From positions 1 through 27,394 of the forward strand of contig JBGGME010000078.1 in NCBI GenBank assembly GCA_041288195.1: a stretch of DNA of 27,394 nt, in the 5' to 3' direction. Positions 24,500 to 27,394 of the stretch are shown here, one piece after another. The notes under the pieces were generated by a model that worked only from the letters and a program-made list of their open reading frames with translations, ran no database searches and was not told the DNA's origin. Each line of letters starts with the position of its first letter. Position 1 is the first letter of the stretch. The position numbers and the translations under genes were made by a program. The DNA is from AWTP1-13 sp041288195 (GTDB taxonomy: Bacteria; Pseudomonadota; Alphaproteobacteria; Rhizobiales; Hyphomicrobiaceae).

Positions 24500-24520
24500 G
24501 AGCCGCGCCCGGCGCGGCTC
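24500..24520. terminator. bidirectional terminator-like palindrome
   Basis: GAGCCGCGCC (24500-24509) and GGCGCGGCTC (24511-24520) are perfect inverted repeats around one base. The site fills the gap between the stop of the small secreted protein and the stop of the convergent crotonase gene. No T tract follows on either strand, so termination is likely but not classical. Confidence 0.5.
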
Positions 24521-24521
24521 G

Positions 24522-25322
24522 CTACCTCCCCACGAAGCGCGGCGTGCGCCGCTCGTTGACGGCGTTGACGCCTTCCTTGAAGTCCTCGGTCGTGCGCAGC
24601 CGCGTCTGCTCCTCGAGCTCGTGGTCGGTCGCCGCGCGCACGCGGTCGGCGAGCCCCGCGCGCATCGTCGCCCGCGTCGCCAGCACGCCGAGCGGCGAGC
24701 ACTCCGCGATCTCGTGAGCGAGCTTGTGCGCGGCGGACCGCACCTCCGCCTGCGGCACCAGCACGTCGGCAAGCCCCATGCGCACCGCCTCGTCGCCGGG
24801 GATGCGGCGGCTCGTGTAGAACATCAGCGCCGCTTTCGACGGCCCGATCAGCGCCGGCAGCGTGTGCGTGAGGCCGAAGCCCGGGTGGAAGCCGAGCCTC
24901 GTGAAGTTGGCGCAGAAGCGCGCCTCCGCGCAGGTGACGCGGATGTCGGGCACCATGGCGAGGCCCAGGCCGCCGCCGACCGCCGCGCCATGGATCGCGC
25001 CCACGATCGGTTTTGCCGTGCGGTAGAGCCGCACCGCCTCGATGTAGAGATGCCCCGCCTGCCCCGTCTCCGAGCGCCTGACCAGCGTGTCCTGGACGTC
25101 GCGCCCGTCGCCCAGCTTGGCGCCGGCGCAGAACGCCGTGCCCTGGGCTGCGAGCACGATGGCGCGGCAGGCCTCGTTCTTGTCGAGCGCTTCGCAGGCG
25201 TCCGCGATCTGCTTGATCAGCTCGATGTCGAAGAAGTTGTGCGGCGGGCGGCGGATCTCGATCGTCGCCACCATGTCGGCGAGATCGACGCCGATGTCCT
25301 TGTACGTGCCCAGCTGTGCCAT
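24522..25322 (-). CDS. enoyl-CoA hydratase/isomerase (crotonase) family protein lacking the usual glutamates
   Basis: A 266-residue crotonase-fold protein. The oxyanion-hole segments are present: FCAGAKLGDG near the N-terminal third, and AVGGGLGLAMVPDIRV. RRIPGDEAVRMGLADVLVP and the C-terminal EEQTRLRTTEDFKEGVNAVNERRTPRF are typical of the family. In classical hydratases one catalytic glutamate follows GGG-x and a second lies in a PEIxLG motif. Here those positions read GGGLG and NFTRLG, so both are absent. It may catalyse a different reaction of the superfamily (isomerisation, hydrolysis or C-C cleavage). GAGGAG precedes ATG 25322. It lies 89 bases after the patatin gene on the same strand, so cotranscription is possible. 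Confidence 0.9.
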   Translation of the reverse strand: MAQLGTYKDIGVDLADMVATIEIRRPPHNFFDIELIKQIADACEALDKNEACRAIVLAAQGTAFCAGAKLGDGRDVQDTLVRRSETGQAGHLYIEAVRLYRTAKPIVGAIHGAAVGGGLGLAMVPDIRVTCAEARFCANFTRLGFHPGFGLTHTLPALIGPSKAALMFYTSRRIPGDEAVRMGLADVLVPQAEVRSAAHKLAHEIAECSPLGVLATRATMRAGLADRVRAATDHELEEQTRLRTTEDFKEGVNAVNERRTPRFVGR

Positions 25323-25411
25323 CTCTCTCGCGCTCCTCGGCTGCTCGCTCCCGCCTCTCGGGCTTGTGCCGCCAGGATCGCGTAGCCGCGCCCTCCTGAC
25401 AATGGCGATCC

Positions 25412-27217
25412 TCAAATCGCCAGCGCCGAATGCCCCTCGGTCATGCGCCGCGCGATCTCGCGCATGCCCCAGCGGTAGGTGAGGTCGGCGAGCTCGGTGT
25501 GGCGGTGCCAGTCCAGGATGCCCATGTCGGGCGGGCAGGGCGGCACCAGCACCAGGTCGTCCTCGCGCAGGCTGCGCTCGAAGCCCCCCCGGTTCGCCAT
25601 CATCGAGCGCATCAGCACGCTGCCGACGCCCGGCGCCCTGGGCAGCGTCTTCCTCAGGAACGGGTTGATCATGGCCTTCAGGAGCGCGGCGCGGGTCGGC
25701 AGCGATTTGTAGTCGACCTCGAACCGCTGCAGCTTCGGCATCTCGAATGTGACGACCACGTTGGGCCCGCTCTTGAGCTCGTGCATGGTGCGGATCGGCA
25801 CGTTGTCGAGGATGGCGCCGTCGACCAGCATCTGCCCGTCCTTCGTGTAGTAGGGCGGCAGCAGCACGGGCACGGAGCCCGTCGAGCGCACGGCCGCCCA
25901 CAGGTCGCCGCGGCGATGGCGGTGCAGATCGTGGCTCGACAGGTTAGTCGAGACGGCGAAGTAGGGGATCCACAGATCCTCGATGTCGATCCCGGAGTAG
26001 TGGGCGGCGAGCTGGCGGTCGTAGTGGGTGTGGTCGAGCAGGCTGTACCTGGGCCAGGTGTAGCGGCGCATGGCCTTGTTGGTGACGAAGATCTCGTGCG
26101 TGGCGCGGTCGACGTCGTCTGGGTGGGCGCCCATGGCGAAGGCCGCCGTCATGGCGCCGCCGCCCGAGGTGCCGCCCATGATGTCGAACACCAGGCCCGA
26201 TTGGGTCAGCGCCTTGTAGAGGCCGATATGCGCCGCGCAGTAGGCCCCGCCCCCGCAGGCCACCAGGCCGAGCGCCGTGCCGTTGATGAAGCGATAGAGC
26301 CGCTCCACGTGGCCGACGTTATCCAACGCAACGTGATGGTGCATGGCGACGTTGCGATGCACGAGCCAGCGCGCGGTGCCGGAGATGGGCCTGTGCGTCT
26401 CGTGCAGCAGCACCAGCCGCTGCGCCGCCGGCGGCAGCAACTCGGCCGCCAGCCGCTCGAGCGCGTTGGGCTCCGGGTTGGCCGAGTGCATGCCGACGGC
26501 AAGCACGAGGTCGGCCTGCCGGATCGCCTTCTCCGACCAGGGGGTGAGCTCATGCTCGGCGATGAACAGCACGTAGTCGTAGTTGCTCTCGAGCGCGTTG
26601 AGGGCGCGCGTCGCCTCCACGCTGTCGATGCGCACGTTGGTCGGCAGCACGGCCTTCGCCATCTCGGAGCGCACCAGCATGGTACGGTTGCTGCGCCGGA
26701 ACGCGCGCGTCAGCCCGACGATGAAGGCGGGCGGCAGCTCGCTGCCTCCGGCGCGGATGATGGCCACCGTGCGCGGCCGCGGGTCGGGCGGCGGCGCGCG
26801 GGTGATGTTGGCATCCGCCACGCGCTTGGCGAGCGCCACGGTCAGCGTGCGCCAGATCGACGGGCTCTTGGCGGAGAGCGCCTCGAACTCGGCGCGTCCC
26901 AGCCGCAGCACCAGGCTGTCGCGCAGCGCGGTGACGGTGGCGGTGCGCGGACCGCCGGCAAGGAAGGCGATCTCGCCCAGCGGCTGGCCGGCGCCGAGCT
27001 CGGCCACCGCCTCGCGCCGCCCCGCGACCGTGACGGCGAAGCGCCCCGTCACCACTACGAAGAGCGCATCCGCCATCTCGCCCTGACGCACCAGCACGTC
27101 GCCGCGCCTTAGCGTCAGCGTCTCGAGCTCGGCGACAAGGCGGGAGCGCTCGTCCTCCTCGAGGTCCTGGAATATCTCGACGCCGTCGAGGCCGTGCTCG
27201 GAGACCTGGGGCTTCAT
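25412..27217 (-). CDS. cyclic-nucleotide-binding patatin-like phospholipase (NTE type)
   Basis: A 601-residue protein in three parts. Residues about 13-130 form a cNMP-binding domain, with the phosphate-binding cassette GEIAFLAGGPRTATV (81-95), including the Glu82 and Arg91 expected to grip cAMP/cGMP. Residues about 148-310 are a helical/Rossmann-like middle domain seen in neuropathy target esterase relatives. Residues about 316-560 are the patatin domain: oxyanion CGGGAYCAAH, nucleophile Ser351 in GGTSGGG, and Asp466 in VDGAILDN. It should hydrolyse phospholipids or lysophospholipids at the membrane, possibly controlled by a cyclic nucleotide. No transmembrane helix is obvious. ATG 27217 is the only sensible start; its ribosome binding site is weak. 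Palindromic repeats lie upstream. Confidence 0.92.
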   Translation of the reverse strand: MKPQVSEHGLDGVEIFQDLEEDERSRLVAELETLTLRRGDVLVRQGEMADALFVVVTGRFAVTVAGRREAVAELGAGQPLGEIAFLAGGPRTATVTALRDSLVLRLGRAEFEALSAKSPSIWRTLTVALAKRVADANITRAPPPDPRPRTVAIIRAGGSELPPAFIVGLTRAFRRSNRTMLVRSEMAKAVLPTNVRIDSVEATRALNALESNYDYVLFIAEHELTPWSEKAIRQADLVLAVGMHSANPEPNALERLAAELLPPAAQRLVLLHETHRPISGTARWLVHRNVAMHHHVALDNVGHVERLYRFINGTALGLVACGGGAYCAAHIGLYKALTQSGLVFDIMGGTSGGGAMTAAFAMGAHPDDVDRATHEIFVTNKAMRRYTWPRYSLLDHTHYDRQLAAHYSGIDIEDLWIPYFAVSTNLSSHDLHRHRRGDLWAAVRSTGSVPVLLPPYYTKDGQMLVDGAILDNVPIRTMHELKSGPNVVVTFEMPKLQRFEVDYKSLPTRAALLKAMINPFLRKTLPRAPGVGSVLMRSMMANRGGFERSLREDDLVLVPPCPPDMGILDWHRHTELADLTYRWGMREIARRMTEGHSALAI

Positions 27218-27283
27218 CTCTTGCTTGTTGTAGATGGGCGTTTCCTCGGCAAAGCTTACTGCAAACCCCGACTTTGGCGAAAC

Positions 27284-27344
27284 GTCATGCCCGCAACGCC
27301 GTAAAGCTCCCAGTGTGCTGGGTGCCGGCCTCCGCCGGCATGAC
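27284..27344. repeat. palindromic repeat, copy 3 (shorter, diverged)
   Basis: A 61-base element with GTCAT at the left end and ATGAC at the right, GCCGGCCTCCGCCGGC hairpin in the right arm and CCCAGTGTGCTGGG in the middle. The ends and architecture match the elements at 10942 and 17444, but the left arm is shorter and degenerate. It lies in the leader region of the patatin gene. Confidence 0.65.
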
Positions 27345-27377
27345 GTCTGAGGATACGGAGTGCGTGTCCCATACGCC

Positions 27378-27394
27378 GTCATCCCGGCGCCGCG
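27378..27394. repeat. palindromic repeat, copy 4, cut by window end
   Basis: GTCATCCCGGCGCCGCG matches the left end of the element at 10942 over its first 12 bases and then runs off the window. The rest of the element and the gene it flanks cannot be seen. Confidence 0.6.

Noticed and set aside
25430..27112. Plus-strand open frame of 560 codons opposite the patatin gene.
   Set aside because: His/Arg/Gly-rich shadow frame; the minus-strand patatin has intact catalytic motifs.

Overview
The window is GC-rich, gene-dense chromosomal DNA. It looks like an alphaproteobacterium of the Hyphomicrobiales (Rhizobiales) type. The reasons are gene content (a DUF1489 protein, a caspase-like protein fused to DUF4189, an adenylylated type I glutamine synthetase, a membrane ferredoxin-cyclase, a PAS_5-like protein behind an XRE regulator) and short palindromic repeats in the intergenic gaps. 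I saw no rRNA, tRNA, CRISPR array, insertion sequence or phage gene. The genus cannot be fixed from this sequence alone.

Left part (1-7.5 kb): the 3' end of glnA with a clear terminator; a secreted caspase-like/DUF4189 protein; a tiny cysteine-bearing secreted protein; a minus-strand pair of ABC-F ATPase and serine hydrolase (beta-lactamase family); a divergent Sir2 deacylase; and a small membrane protein. A gene-poor stretch follows (7.5-8.17 kb). It holds an unusually strong Shine-Dalgarno in front of a 14-codon frame and ends in a strong hairpin terminator.

Middle (8.2-17 kb): a secreted DUF4846 protein; a higBA toxin-antitoxin pair with a perfect palindrome overlapping its start region; DUF1489; a Tat-exported nicotinamidase; the biotin-carrying alpha subunit of a methylcrotonyl-CoA-type carboxylase; a 573-residue redox-sensor-like nucleotide cyclase (cytochrome-b-like membrane domain, 2Fe-2S ferredoxin, class III cyclase); an XRE regulator with a PAS-like partner gene; and a lipoprotein.

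Right part (17-27.4 kb): rhodanese, carboxylase beta subunit, acyl-CoA ligase, glutathione transferase and a lecithin:cholesterol-acyltransferase-like hydrolase, all on the plus strand. Then come an alpha/beta hydrolase, a small secreted protein, a crotonase-fold protein lacking both usual catalytic glutamates, and a cyclic-nucleotide-binding patatin phospholipase.

The carboxylase subunits, ligase and crotonase point to branched-chain or isoprenoid acyl-CoA breakdown (leucine-type pathway). Sir2 and nicotinamidase share NAD/nicotinamide chemistry. The cyclase and the cNMP-binding patatin could be sensor and effector of one signal, but that is inference. Four copies (one cut by the window edge) of a nested palindromic repeat with GTCAT/ATGAC ends lie in intergenic gaps, two of them directly against stop codons.
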